Shown in pieces: positions 52,209 through 61,866 of a DNA stretch of 64,000 nt (positions are counted from its first letter, which is position 1; each line of letters opens with the position of its first letter). The notes beneath the pieces are model-generated. The model searched no databases. It was not told the origin of the DNA and saw only the letters and a list, made by a program, of their open reading frames with translations. Made by a program: the position numbers and the translations under genes. The stretch comes from Amphritea pacifica. Lineage in GTDB: Bacteria; Pseudomonadota; Gammaproteobacteria; Pseudomonadales; Balneatricaceae. The stretch lies in contig NZ_JAFFZO010000024.1 in the NCBI RefSeq assembly GCF_016924145.1, positions 18,796 to 82,795 on the forward strand, written 5' to 3'.

Positions 52209-52946
52209 TTAACTCCGGTCTGGCAACAGGCGAAGCAACAGACCCACCAAGAGTAGCCCGAGGGCACCGGTAACAGACCAGGAACGGTCGACAGCCCGGA
52301 TCTCTGCCAGCATCTGTTGTAATGTCTCCTGCTCATGGGGATCTACCAGACGGATCAAGGCACCGCTGCACATCTGCACGTGCCTGCCCTCGTCTGAGAG
52401 CACTCGTACCAGCAGAGGCAGCAGAGGGTGTGACGGAGAGATCTGCTGAAGTAACCGGATATGCCGTTCCAGCACCCGTGTGGCCATCTGTTCCGCACAC
52501 AAGCCAATGGCAAATGCGGGAACCAGTAAGCGGCTCTTAAAAGACGACTCATATCGGTGTGCTATCGCGTGCCACTGGGCAATTTTACGACGGCTTAACC
52601 AGTCTGGCTGTGCAGTTCTTTGAGCTACAATCGTCTCACCGCGCGCTTCCAGGGCCGCAGAAAAGGCCCGGACATGTTGCCGTTCTTCAGTTAAGTGCTG
52701 GTCCATCTGACGCACTAACCAGTCTGGACGCTCGGTCAATAGTTCTTGTTGCAGTGCAATCTCTGTAGCTTCTTCGCCAATAAGATAGATACGTAATAAC
52801 AATCGCTCACCGGCATGACTGGCATGCAGCTGCCGTAGCGCCGCTCGCTTGATAGCGTTCACCCATTGCGCCTGTAAACGTAACCATCCATACAACACAG
52901 GCGGATCACAGCAATCCTGAACAAACGGTGAACTATCAGCAGTCAT
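52209..52946 (-). CDS. Membrane-anchored diiron ferritin-like protein
   Basis: A 245-residue helical protein with the diiron ligand pattern of the ferritin/RNR superfamily: Glu59, Glu88-x-x-His91, Glu152 and Glu186-x-x-His189. The spacing of 29 and 34 residues between single Glu and ExxH is like that of ribonucleotide reductase R2. After residue 222 comes one transmembrane helix (VTGALGLLLVGLLLRLL), so the catalytic bundle is probably held at the inner membrane. No family recognised beyond ferritin-like. GGAGAG precedes the ATG. It is sandwiched between two glycosyltransferase genes on the same strand. Confidence 0.8.
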   Translation of the reverse strand: MTADSSPFVQDCCDPPVLYGWLRLQAQWVNAIKRAALRQLHASHAGERLLLRIYLIGEEATEIALQQELLTERPDWLVRQMDQHLTEERQHVRAFSAALEARGETIVAQRTAQPDWLSRRKIAQWHAIAHRYESSFKSRLLVPAFAIGLCAEQMATRVLERHIRLLQQISPSHPLLPLLVRVLSDEGRHVQMCSGALIRLVDPHEQETLQQMLAEIRAVDRSWSVTGALGLLLVGLLLRLLPDRS

Positions 52947-53009
52947 AAGCTTCTCTCCGGCTATCCCTGTTTAAAGCAATATTGTCCGTTACAGTGCTTT
53001 GCCTGACCA

Positions 53010-54077
53010 TCATTTGGATGAACCATGGTAGGACAACGCCTGGACGTCACCGCCCTCTTTACCGCGAGGATAGTGCACACCTAAACCGCGCATCAGGGCA
53101 CCGCTCATATCTAACACTGAGAAGCCGACAATGAGGATGATTGCCGCTAACCAGCGAACCCCATATAACGGAGGCAGATCCTGCTTGTTAAGGGCTCGCA
53201 CACTGAAAACCAATCGGGCAATCAGTACACATAAAGGTCCGACAGGACCGCTTCTCGCCAGCCATTGCCATCCGGTCGGCATATAGCTTCGCACCAGGAA
53301 GGGTGTCAGCCCACAGGTGTCCTGCCCACGCAGCCACCTCAATTTGATGATGTCCTTTAAACTATCAGGAAAGCGATGAACGGTGTGCGCCCTGGCAGCA
53401 TAATGTAGCGGAATACCCTGCGATTGCAGTTGCAAACCGAGCACCTGGCAGTGGGCTCGATAGACACTCTCTAACTCCTGGTAATGATATTCGGCGAAAA
53501 TATCCCGGCGAAAAACAACATTATTGGCATAAAAATTACGCGTTGCTCCGTCTGCCAGAGCCCCGGGAAAGTACATGAAATCGAGGGTTGTCAGCGCTGT
53601 TCCCGCCAGGTCAGGTGCATAACTGGTGCGTCCCGCCACTGCGGCAAGTGTCTCATCCCGGATAAATGGATACAGTAGCTGAGCTAACCAGTCTGCTGCT
53701 GGCACGCAATCTGCATCGGCAAAAACAACCCATCGGCAGCGCTCAGCATCTGTTGCGGCAAATCCCGTATTCTTTGCGTGGTAGTAGCCCGTAGAGGGGT
53801 CAATCTGTACAAAATCAACAGGATGCCCGGCGATATCCTCCACCTCCTTAAAAGAGGATTCATCCAGTCCGTCGTGTGTTATAACTATCTGTGCCAACGA
53901 GGTTAGTGGCAGGCTCTGATTTGCCAGCAACCCGACAACCCGTTTAAGGCTGGAGAGAACTCGTTGAATATCTGCACCACCGCGCAGGTTATTGGTTTCC
54001 AATACCAACGCAGTGCGACTTGCCACATCATTCAACCCAGTGTTTGTTTCTGATGAAATTTCGCTAATGGTGTCCAT
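53010..54077 (-). CDS. GT2-family membrane glycosyltransferase
   Basis: A 355-residue family-2 glycosyltransferase. The GT-A domain has the DxD-type motif in VVFADADCVPAADWL (about 128-142), after YHAKNTGFAATD, and a QxxRW-like end (KLRWLRGQDT). Two C-terminal hydrophobic segments (about 265-285 and 305-330) suggest membrane attachment. The ATG at 54077 starts MDTISEISSETN; the Shine-Dalgarno GGGAG is 13-14 bases away, rather far, so the start is moderately sure. A frame extending to 54320 lacks homology. First gene of the three-gene unit. Confidence 0.8.
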   Translation of the reverse strand: MDTISEISSETNTGLNDVASRTALVLETNNLRGGADIQRVLSSLKRVVGLLANQSLPLTSLAQIVITHDGLDESSFKEVEDIAGHPVDFVQIDPSTGYYHAKNTGFAATDAERCRWVVFADADCVPAADWLAQLLYPFIRDETLAAVAGRTSYAPDLAGTALTTLDFMYFPGALADGATRNFYANNVVFRRDIFAEYHYQELESVYRAHCQVLGLQLQSQGIPLHYAARAHTVHRFPDSLKDIIKLRWLRGQDTCGLTPFLVRSYMPTGWQWLARSGPVGPLCVLIARLVFSVRALNKQDLPPLYGVRWLAAIILIVGFSVLDMSGALMRGLGVHYPRGKEGGDVQALSYHGSSK

Positions 54078-54371
54078 TTGCTTGAAATACTCCCTGTATA
54101 AAAGCGGTAAACTAAGGTAATTACCATGCCAATGAGATCTTATCTGTGCGACTTCAATAAGCCAGTGACAGCTGGCACAGAATCGAATCACCCGCACTGG
54201 TGACCACAACCGTGCCCCTCTGGATCGAGCTAAATGATTAAATACTACAGGACTTAAAAGCACCTTCCATAGCCTGTGGTTGCCATCTGATCTCCCTGGC
54301 ACAGACTGAATATTACACAATTAAGTCTGGGTTGTAACGCCAGGATTCAACCGCCCGATAACAGGCAATAA
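54078..54371. other. upstream region of the glycosyltransferase cluster
   Basis: About 290 bases with no supported gene. It should carry the promoter of the three-gene cluster on the minus strand. It contains one GTTGTAAC (54331-54338), identical to the core of E. coli Ter sites, but flanking bases do not match and one such 8-mer is expected by chance in a window this size. Confidence 0.4.
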
Positions 54372-54395
54372 AAAAGGCTGCATCCGCAGCCTTTT
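54372..54395 (-). terminator. ppiD terminator
   Basis: AAAAGGCTGC pairs perfectly with GCAGCCTTTT around ATCC. On the minus strand it is followed by more T. It lies 25 bases after the ppiD stop. Confidence 0.92.
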
Positions 54396-54419
54396 CAGGT
54401 TTCATTGAGTCCAGCGATT

Positions 54420-56300
54420 TCAGAGCCTTTCGATTTCTGCAGCGTTTTTACGCGCTTCCATCATCGCCTGATAATCAAACTGACCAGAACGCTGGCTGAG
54501 AATATTTCGCATCGCTTTTTTCTCATCAGCAGAGACCGCTGACAGATCAGGCTCATGTACCGCTGTGACGGCCACGATTGCCTGGGCTCCATCGTTGAGC
54601 GTAATCAGAGAGTAAGAAGCCCCCTGTTCTGGCTTAGGCAGCTTAAATGCTGCGTCCATAACCTCAGCGGGCTGTTTCCGGTCAGCACGACCCACCGCGT
54701 CCGCAACCTGCCACTCAGCACCATTGACCGGTTTGCGCTCAGCCCCCTGTTGCAGTTTTTCAAGCTCTGCTTCCAGAGAGGCCTGCAGTGCTTCGCCAGC
54801 CTTCTGCAGTGTCAGAATCTCAGTGATCTGTGGCCTGACCTCCTCTTCGCTCAGTTGACGCGGACGGATATGCTCCTTAACCCGCAGTACCAGCGTGCGC
54901 CCTGAGTCCAGTTCGATCGGATCACTGTTGAAGCCATCGCGAATCAGCTCTTCGTTGAAAGCTGCGCGAACAACCCGTTGATTCGAGGTGACATCATCAT
55001 TGCCGCCTTTACGACTGAAAGGGGCCGCTTCAACGATCTTGAGGTTCAGCTCTGCTGCCGGCTCATGCAGATCACCGGATGAGAATGCCAGATCGGTCAG
55101 TTGCCCAACCCGCTCAACGTAGATCTGCTCAACCTTGTTGTCCAGCTGCTCAGCGATCAGTTGATCTTTAACCTCTTCAAATACCGGAGCCTTACTCTCT
55201 GACAGATCGGTAAGTTTAATGATGTGATAACCGAATGCCGTGCGTACAGGCTCAGACACCTCACCGGCTTTCAGAGAATAAACCGCCTGCTCGAATGGAC
55301 CATCCAGCATCCCTTTCTGATAGACACCCAGATTACCACCATCAGAAGCAGAGCCAGGGTCATCAGACTCAGTTTTTGCCAGCTCGGCAAAATCTTCGCC
55401 TGCAGCGAGTTTTTTCTCGAGATCCTGAGCCTTAGCCAGTGCAGCAGCATCATCAACACTGTCTGAAACTTCGATCATGATATGAGAAACGGTGCGCTGC
55501 TCTTCAGATTTAAACGCCGCTTTCAGTTGCTCAAACTGCCCTTGCAGCTCAGCATCATCAACCTTAACTTCTTTCAGCAGATCCGCTTTATTGATCAGCA
55601 GATATTCAATCGCCACCTGCTCATCGGTCATAAAGTCCTGCTGATGCGCATCGTAGTAAGCCGTCAGCTCAGCTGGTGTCAGAGACACATCTTTCATGTA
55701 ATCCTGCAGCCCCACCTTGAGATACGCCAGATCACGGGTTTGCCGGTCCAGAGTAATAATCTTTTCAGCTTCGCTGCTAAGGACAAATGCAGAACCCATA
55801 TAACCCGAACGTTCATAGCCGATCAGGCTCTCTTTACGCAGCAGATTCTTATACATCATCGGTGTCAGCCCTGCATTTCGCAGTACCGCCTGATAACGGT
55901 CAGGGTTAAAAACACCATCGACTTTGAAATCCTGGGTATTAACGATCATCTGATCCAGAGCCTGATCAGAGATAGCCATATCCTGATTCGTCGCAGACTG
56001 AACCAGAATCTCCTGTTGAATCAGGTTATCCAGGGTCGCCTTACGGATAAGATTATCATCCAGCAGGGTTGGATCAGCATTTTCACCCATCTGCGCCAAT
56101 AGCTGACGACGTTGCAGGTCAGCACCCTGCAACACATCCCGCTCACTAATGTCGACACCATTGACGGTCGCGGGGGCGTTTGAACCTGAGGTCAGACTGA
56201 CCAGGGACTCCACCCCGAATAGTGCAAAGGTTACGACGATCAGACCAACAATGATCTTGGCGACGATCCCCTGGGAGTTATCTCGGATATTCTGAAGCAT
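54420..56300 (-). CDS. ppiD: Periplasmic folding chaperone PpiD (SurA-N / PpiC domains)
   Basis: A 626-residue inner-membrane-anchored periplasmic chaperone. N-terminal helix at 12-33 (IVAKIIVGLIVVTFALFGVESLV), SurA-N-like chaperone region (about 50-180), and a parvulin PpiC domain (about 265-360) with HIMIEVSD...GGNLGVYQKGMLDGPFEQAVYSLKAGEVSEPVRTAFGYHIIKL. The remainder is a second chaperone-like region. Assists outer-membrane protein folding near the Sec translocon. Downstream of hupB and tRNA-Asp, as in other gammaproteobacteria. Confidence 0.95.
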   Translation of the reverse strand: MLQNIRDNSQGIVAKIIVGLIVVTFALFGVESLVSLTSGSNAPATVNGVDISERDVLQGADLQRRQLLAQMGENADPTLLDDNLIRKATLDNLIQQEILVQSATNQDMAISDQALDQMIVNTQDFKVDGVFNPDRYQAVLRNAGLTPMMYKNLLRKESLIGYERSGYMGSAFVLSSEAEKIITLDRQTRDLAYLKVGLQDYMKDVSLTPAELTAYYDAHQQDFMTDEQVAIEYLLINKADLLKEVKVDDAELQGQFEQLKAAFKSEEQRTVSHIMIEVSDSVDDAAALAKAQDLEKKLAAGEDFAELAKTESDDPGSASDGGNLGVYQKGMLDGPFEQAVYSLKAGEVSEPVRTAFGYHIIKLTDLSESKAPVFEEVKDQLIAEQLDNKVEQIYVERVGQLTDLAFSSGDLHEPAAELNLKIVEAAPFSRKGGNDDVTSNQRVVRAAFNEELIRDGFNSDPIELDSGRTLVLRVKEHIRPRQLSEEEVRPQITEILTLQKAGEALQASLEAELEKLQQGAERKPVNGAEWQVADAVGRADRKQPAEVMDAAFKLPKPEQGASYSLITLNDGAQAIVAVTAVHEPDLSAVSADEKKAMRNILSQRSGQFDYQAMMEARKNAAEIERL

Positions 56301-56331
56301 GATGCCTCTTGGCCTCTAAGGTAATGTACAA

Positions 56332-56368
56332 ATAGAAAAAAAGGCGCATCCTGACAGGATGCGCCTTT
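56332..56368 (-). terminator. hupB / tRNA-Asp terminator
   Basis: AAAGGCGCATCC pairs perfectly (12 bp) with GGATGCGCCTTT around TGACA; the minus strand ends in a T-rich tail. It lies about 85 bases past the tRNA and before ppiD, so ppiD probably has its own promoter. Confidence 0.92.
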
Positions 56369-56452
56369 GATATGTTTGGTAGTACGGAACCGGTTTTACT
56401 GGTTTCCGCTACCCAGAGAAACACTGACAGTATGATCAGCGATCTCACATTT

Positions 56453-56529
56453 GGCGGAACGGACGGGACTCGAACCCGCGACCCCCTGCGTGACAGGCAG
56501 GTATTCTAACCAACTGAACTACCGCTCCG
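56453..56529 (-). tRNA. tRNA-Asp (anticodon GTC)
   Basis: 77 bases including an encoded CCA. The acceptor stem GGAGCGG pairs with CCGTTCC (one G-U), discriminator G. The D-arm (TAGTTCAGTTGGTTAGA), anticodon loop CTGTCAC with anticodon GTC, variable loop and T-arm GCGGGTTCGAGTCCCGT are all standard. The gene lies between hupB and ppiD, on the same strand. Confidence 0.98.
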
Positions 56530-56567
56530 GATGCCAGCGATCCTTTCGGATCAGGCGCTAGCTATTC

Positions 56568-56843
56568 TTACTTATTTACAGCGTCTTTCAGAGCCTTACC
56601 AGGCTTGAAAGTAGGCAGAGTCGCCGCAGCGATCTGAATTGGCTGACCAGTCTGAGGGTTACGACCAGTACGTGCAGCACGCTCCTTCACACCAAAAGTA
56701 CCGAAGCCTACCAGTGCAACAGAATCACCCTTTTGCAGAGCGCCGGAAATTGATTCCAGTGTAGCATCCAGTGCGCGGCCAGCAGCAGCTTTTGGAATAT
56801 CCGCAGAAGCTGCGATTGCGTCGATTAGTTCAGATTTATTCAC
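56568..56843 (-). CDS. hupB: DNA-binding protein HU-beta
   Basis: A 91-residue HU nucleoid protein: N-terminal helical dimer region [32 protein letters not shown], then the beta-arm [24 protein letters not shown], and the C-terminal helix. HU bends DNA without strong sequence preference. It follows lon by about 130 bases, the classical lon-hupB order. Confidence 0.97.
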   Translation of the reverse strand: MNKSELIDAIAASADIPKAAAGRALDATLESISGALQKGDSVALVGFGTFGVKERAARTGRNPQTGQPIQIAAATLPTFKPGKALKDAVNK

Positions 56844-56970
56844 ATTGTTCCCCTTATATGAATCGTTTTTATATTCTGTAGCCCATGCCCAGCAAGTTGA
56901 CGGACAATTTATACCAAGCCTGCAAATCAGGTGTCAAGCGGGTTGCAGCCTGTTTTGCCACTATTTTGTG

Positions 56971-59400
56971 TTAATGTGGTTTTATTTGTCCCTGCTCATT
57001 TTTTGCTTGCTTTTTCTTTTCAGAAAAGCTTGCCTTTTGCTCCTCCGTCAGCGGTTCAGGACTGAACTTCAGAGCAATTTGCAATACCTCGTCTATCCAT
57101 TTTACCGGACAGATCTCAAGGTCTGCTTTGATGTTTTCAGGAATTTCCTTCAGATCACGTTTGTTCTCATCCGGAATAATAACTGTTTTGATACCACCGC
57201 GATGCGCTGCCAGTAACTTCTCTTTCAAGCCACCGATAGGCAGTACCTGCCCACGCAAGGTGATCTCACCGGTCATCGCTACATCGGAGCGAACCGGAAT
57301 ATTTGTCAGGACAGATACTAATGCAGTACACATCCCGATACCAGCACTTGGACCATCTTTTGGTGTCGCACCTTCCGGTACATGGATATGAATATCGTTT
57401 TCCTCATGGAAATCCGGATTTATACCCAGTGATTCCGCCCGGCTTCGCACCACGGTCATCGCCGCCTGAATCGACTCCTGCATCACCTCACCGAGGGATC
57501 CGGTACGAATCTGACGTCCTTTACCCGGCACAACGGCGGATTCAATCGTCAGGATATCCCCGCCGACTGAGGTCCATGCCAGACCGGTTACATGGCCGAT
57601 ACGGTCCTGCTCTTCAGCAACACCGAAATTGCACTTACGCACACCGGAATAGTGCTCCAGGTTTTCGCTGTTTGCGACCACCGAAGCGTTCTTATCGTCA
57701 CCCAGCGCAATCTCTTTAATCACCTTACGACAGATCTTGGCAATCTCTCTCTCAAGACCCCGTACACCCGCTTCACGGGTGTAGTAACGGATCAGATCAG
57801 TGACCGCCTCATCCTCAATAACCAGCTCGCCCTTCTTCAGACCATTCATTTTAGTCTGCTTAGGTATCAGATACTTACGGGCAATATTTAATTTCTCATC
57901 TTCGGTATAACCCGGGATGCGAATAATCTCCATACGGTCCAGCAAGGGGCCGGGGATATTCATCGAGTTAGAGGTACAAACAAACATCACATCGGAGAGA
58001 TCGTAATCGACTTCGAGGTAGTGGTCGTTGAAGGTACTGTTCTGCTCCGGATCAAGCACTTCCAGCAACGCTGACGCGGGATCACCGCGCTGATCCATGC
58101 CCATTTTATCGATCTCATCAAGCAGGAACAGCGGGTTTTTAACCCCAACCTTAGACATCTTCTGAATCAGCTTACCCGGCATCGAACCAATATAGGTACG
58201 CCGGTGTCCCCGGATCTCCGCTTCATCGCGCACACCACCCAGCGCCATCCGAACATATTCACGATTAGTCGCTCGCGCAATGGACTGGCCCAGAGAGGTT
58301 TTACCCACCCCCGGAGGCCCTACCAGACAGAGAATCGGCCCTTTCAGCTTACGCACCCGTCGCTGAACCGCCAGATATTCAAGTATACGGTCTTTCACCT
58401 CTTCAAGGCCGTAATGGTCTTCGTTGAGAATCACCTCAGCCCGCTTCATATCATGGCGCAATTTAGAGCGTTTCGACCAGGGTATCTGAAGCATCCAGTC
58501 GATATAACCCCGGACAACAGTCGCTTCAGCAGACATCGGAGACATCATCTTCAGCTTATTGTATTCGTTAAGCGTTTTGTCCAGCGCTTCCTTCGGCATG
58601 CCGGCCTCATCGATCCGTTTTTTCAACTCTTCGATATCGGTATTGCCATTTTCATCCAGGTCGCCCATCTCTTTCTGAATCGCTTTCATCTGCTCATTCA
58701 GATAGTACTCTCGCTGGCTTTTCTCCATCTGTTTTTTAACGCGCCCGCGAATCCGTTTCTCAACCTCAACCAGGTCGATCTCAGACTCCATCAACGCCAT
58801 CAGATGCTCCAGACGCAGCTTATCGTCCAGAATTTCTAAAATTTTCTGTTTTTCATCCAGTTTGAGGGACATATGTGCGGCAATGGTATCCGCCAAACGG
58901 CCGATCTCATCGATCGACCCCAGCGAAGTAAGCACTTCAGCCGGGATCTTTTTGTTCACCTGCACAAAACGTTCAAACTGATCCAGCGCGGTACGTTTAT
59001 AGATCTCTGCTTCGCTGTCGCTAACCTCGCTGACCGGCAGAACCGTAACATCGGCAGTGAAATGACTCTCGCTGGTATGCAGGGTTTCTATACGCGCACG
59101 ATAATCACCTTCCACCAGCACTTTAACAGTGCCATCAGGCAGCTTCAGCATCTGTAGCACGCTTGCTACTGTACCGATTGAAAACAGATCGCCACCCACT
59201 GGCTCATCGTCCGAGGCATTTTTCTGAGCTATCAGCAGGATCTCTTTATCCTGCAGCATCGCAGCTTCAAGGGCCTGAATTGATTTTTCCCGGCCAACAA
59301 ACAGGGGGATCACCATATGAGGGTATATAACAACATCACGCAGCGGTAAAACCGGCAACGTGGTGGTAGTGATCTCTTTATCATTCTCGAGTGGTGCCAT
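56971..59400 (-). CDS. lon: ATP-dependent protease Lon
   Basis: An 809-residue soluble AAA+ protease that degrades misfolded and regulatory proteins. N-terminal substrate-binding domain (about 12-205) and coiled region with [17 protein letters not shown]. The AAA module has GPPGVGKTS (Walker A) and LDEIDKMG (Walker B), and the C-terminal protease domain has the catalytic Ser in [11 protein letters not shown] and Lys in [14 protein letters not shown]. Length near E. coli Lon (784). A sigma-32-like box lies upstream. Confidence 0.97.
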   Translation of the reverse strand: MAPLENDKEITTTTLPVLPLRDVVIYPHMVIPLFVGREKSIQALEAAMLQDKEILLIAQKNASDDEPVGGDLFSIGTVASVLQMLKLPDGTVKVLVEGDYRARIETLHTSESHFTADVTVLPVSEVSDSEAEIYKRTALDQFERFVQVNKKIPAEVLTSLGSIDEIGRLADTIAAHMSLKLDEKQKILEILDDKLRLEHLMALMESEIDLVEVEKRIRGRVKKQMEKSQREYYLNEQMKAIQKEMGDLDENGNTDIEELKKRIDEAGMPKEALDKTLNEYNKLKMMSPMSAEATVVRGYIDWMLQIPWSKRSKLRHDMKRAEVILNEDHYGLEEVKDRILEYLAVQRRVRKLKGPILCLVGPPGVGKTSLGQSIARATNREYVRMALGGVRDEAEIRGHRRTYIGSMPGKLIQKMSKVGVKNPLFLLDEIDKMGMDQRGDPASALLEVLDPEQNSTFNDHYLEVDYDLSDVMFVCTSNSMNIPGPLLDRMEIIRIPGYTEDEKLNIARKYLIPKQTKMNGLKKGELVIEDEAVTDLIRYYTREAGVRGLEREIAKICRKVIKEIALGDDKNASVVANSENLEHYSGVRKCNFGVAEEQDRIGHVTGLAWTSVGGDILTIESAVVPGKGRQIRTGSLGEVMQESIQAAMTVVRSRAESLGINPDFHEENDIHIHVPEGATPKDGPSAGIGMCTALVSVLTNIPVRSDVAMTGEITLRGQVLPIGGLKEKLLAAHRGGIKTVIIPDENKRDLKEIPENIKADLEICPVKWIDEVLQIALKFSPEPLTEEQKASFSEKKKQAKNEQGQIKPH

Positions 59401-59480
59401 AATGGACCTTACTCCTTTTTCGAAAGAAACTGCGGGAAGACAGCAGTTACGGACTGTATGACATATCGTTCTTACTGGTT

Positions 59481-59508
59481 AATGGGGCTTGGACGGCAAA
59501 AAACAACC
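59481..59508 (-). promoter_or_regulatory. candidate sigma-32-type promoter of lon
   Basis: On the minus strand CCCCATTA (ending 59481-59487) matches the heat-shock -10 box CCCCATnT in seven positions. It is about 80-90 bases before the lon start. A weak TTG-containing -35 candidate is 16 bases upstream (GGTTGTTT against CTTGAAA). E. coli lon is a sigma-32 gene, which supports it, but the -35 is poor. Confidence 0.45.
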
Positions 59509-59626
59509 ATATCCCAGTAAAACTTACATAAAAAAGCAATAATCAATATCAGCGTTATATCAGTTCACCCCGAGGCGAACAACGTACCAAAATGGTAGGT
59601 AGGAGGGCTGGCAGAGGTTTTAACAT

Positions 59627-59652
59627 CAAAAAAGCCCGGACGAGCCGGGCTT
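59627..59652 (-). terminator. nfuA terminator
   Basis: AAGCCCGG pairs with CCGGGCTT around a 5-base loop (ACGAG on the plus strand), followed on the minus strand by T6. It lies about 15 bases past the nfuA stop. Confidence 0.92.
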
Positions 59653-59667
59653 CAGGGCAGATCAGTC

Positions 59668-60261
59668 TTACTTATAGTAAGCGTTATCCGTCACAGAGTG
59701 GTCAGTTACATCCCGCACACCTACGAGCCCTTTAATGCGTTCCACCAGTGTTTTTTCAACACCATCCTTAAGAGTCATATCCACTGCACTGCACCCCTGA
59801 CAACCCCCACCAAACTGCAGAATAGCAATGTGACCGATCTCTTCCTCTACCAGCTCAATCAGTTTAACTTCACCGCCATGTGAAGAAAGCCCGGGGTTAA
59901 TATCAGAGTAGAGAATATAGTTGATCTGCTCTTCCATCGGGCTGTCATCAGAGACTTTTGGTACTTTGGCATTCGGTGCCTTAATGGTTAACTGACCACC
60001 CATTCTGTCAGTGGCGAAATCAACCGTGGCTTCCTCCAGGTAGGGCAGACTATTTTTTTCAAAATAGAACCTGACCTTCTCCATCTCCATAATTTCATCA
60101 TCTTCGACAACTTCATCCGGGCGGCAGTAAGCCAGGCAGGTCTCAGCGTAAGGTGTTCCCGGCTGAGTCACAAACATCCGTACAGCAATACCTTCAACAT
60201 TCTGTTTTTCTAGCAGCTCAGCAAGGTAAGTTTCCGCTGATTCGGTCACTGTAATATTCAT
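59668..60261 (-). CDS. nfuA: Fe-S biogenesis protein NfuA
   Basis: A 197-residue Fe-S carrier. An A-type-like N-terminal domain without its Cys motif (about 1-100) is followed by a NifU-type C-terminal domain with CXXC in [10 protein letters not shown] (near 154-157). It delivers [4Fe-4S] clusters to apo-proteins, notably under oxidative or iron stress. Length and layout are those of gammaproteobacterial NfuA. ATG 60261, divergent from the MATE gene. Confidence 0.96.
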   Translation of the reverse strand: MNITVTESAETYLAELLEKQNVEGIAVRMFVTQPGTPYAETCLAYCRPDEVVEDDEIMEMEKVRFYFEKNSLPYLEEATVDFATDRMGGQLTIKAPNAKVPKVSDDSPMEEQINYILYSDINPGLSSHGGEVKLIELVEEEIGHIAILQFGGGCQGCSAVDMTLKDGVEKTLVERIKGLVGVRDVTDHSVTDNAYYK

Positions 60262-60459
60262 TAAAATTCCTGTTAAATCACTGTCTCATATGGTTGACAG
60301 GATACACGTTTTCTAAACCCGAGTAAATTGCTCAGTTATTAACCAGAACATCGTTAATACTATTCTGTTAAACTGCCCCGTTTTACACCTTTGTGGCAGA
60401 CTTCACAACATTCTCACGGGCAATCACCCGCCCACTTCGGCAATAGGGAAACCGGATTT

Positions 60460-61788
60460 TTGAACCGCCTGCAACGCATTAAAACTATTCTTACTCTGGG
60501 ATTGCCCATTGTTGGCGGCATGTTATCACAAAGTGTTCTGAATCTGGCGGATGCCGCCATGGTAGGTCGTCTGGGCGAAACAGCACTGGCAGGCATCGGC
60601 GTCGGAGGCTATATAAACTTCCTCGCGGTCAGTCTGATACTGGGGCTTTCGTCTGGCGTTCAGGCACTGGTGGCGCGTCGTAGAGGGCAGAGCCTTGACG
60701 CAGAAACAGCAACTCCACTGGGCTGGGGCATTATCGTTGCCTTTGCCATCGCCCTGCCCCTGACTCTCCTGTTTTTCATTAACGCCGAGTGGCTGATAAC
60801 GCTGCTGAGTGAAGATATTCAGGTAGAAGAGATCGCGGCTAACTATTTTAATTATCGTGTGCTGGCTCTGCTGGCGGTCGGTCTGAATCTCAGTTTTCGT
60901 GGCTACTGGAACGGCACCAACAGGCCGGTCGTTTATCTGCGCATCCTGCTGATGGTGCAGCTTCTCAATGTGTTGATCAGTTACACCCTGATCTTTGGTT
61001 ATTTTGGTCTTCCCGCCATGGGCGCACCCGGTGCGGGGCTTGGAACAGCCATCTCCCTCTATCTGGGTGCAGTATTGTTAGCTCTGGTGACATTGCCAAC
61101 TGCTATTAAGAAAGGGATGCTCAACCTGCAGCGCAGCAATCTGCATCAACTGAAGTCGTTACTACGCCTCGCTGTTCCTCACTCTATTCAGCAGTTTCTC
61201 TTTGCCACGTCCATGCTGGTTCTGTTCTGGATAATCGGGCTATTGGGCACCACCGAACAGGCGATCGGGCATGTGCTGATAAATCTGGCTCTGCTGCTGA
61301 TTCTGCCAGGCGTGGGTCTGGGTGTAGCGTGCACAACGCTGGTCAGTCATGCACTGGGACAAAATGATCCCAACATGGCCAGTCGATGGGGCTGGGATGT
61401 TATTCTCACCGCTATTCTGATAATGCTGCTGCTCAGTTTGCCGATGTGGCTCTACCCCGATTCACTGCTAGGACTATTTCTGGCCACAGCTGAAGCGATC
61501 GATAAAGCCCATACACCACTGATGTTAACCGGGTTGGCGATCTGTCTGGATGCCGCGGCTATCGTTTTAACCCAGGCGTTGCTGGGGGCCGGAGCAAACC
61601 GCGTGGTGATGTTGATCAGCAGCCTCGGGCAATGGGTTTTCTATCTGCCACTGGCCTGGCTGATTGGCCCCTTCCTGGGTTACGGACTGACCGGTATCTG
61701 GTTATTACAAACATTTCACCGGGCAGGCTCTTCGCTGATCTTTATTTATATCTGGAAGCGCCGCAACTGGGTTCATATCCGCATATAG
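60460..61788 (+). CDS. MATE-family multidrug exporter
   Basis: A polytopic MATE transporter (442 residues from the TTG at 60460), about 12 helices, using a sodium or proton gradient to expel cationic drugs. Family features: the start ILTLGLPIVGGMLSQSVLNLADAAMVGRLGETALAGIGVG, and the second-half repeat starting RLAVPHSIQQF. The TTG gives the N-terminal length usual for the family; a GTG at 60391 would add 23 unlikely residues and lacks a ribosome site. I cannot tell NorM-type from DinF-type. Confidence 0.88.
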   Translation: MNRLQRIKTILTLGLPIVGGMLSQSVLNLADAAMVGRLGETALAGIGVGGYINFLAVSLILGLSSGVQALVARRRGQSLDAETATPLGWGIIVAFAIALPLTLLFFINAEWLITLLSEDIQVEEIAANYFNYRVLALLAVGLNLSFRGYWNGTNRPVVYLRILLMVQLLNVLISYTLIFGYFGLPAMGAPGAGLGTAISLYLGAVLLALVTLPTAIKKGMLNLQRSNLHQLKSLLRLAVPHSIQQFLFATSMLVLFWIIGLLGTTEQAIGHVLINLALLLILPGVGLGVACTTLVSHALGQNDPNMASRWGWDVILTAILIMLLLSLPMWLYPDSLLGLFLATAEAIDKAHTPLMLTGLAICLDAAAIVLTQALLGAGANRVVMLISSLGQWVFYLPLAWLIGPFLGYGLTGIWLLQTFHRAGSSLIFIYIWKRRNWVHIRI

Positions 61789-61866
61789 ATTGGGTAGACT
61801 GAAGAGGTAATCCGGATCGGATCAGACCACCAACCCAGCCTGAATTTACAGGATATCTGCTTATTT

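Noticed and set aside
54331-54338. GTTGTAAC, the core of E. coli Ter sites
   Set aside because: Flanks do not match the Ter consensus, and about two such 8-mers are expected by chance over both strands of 64 kb.
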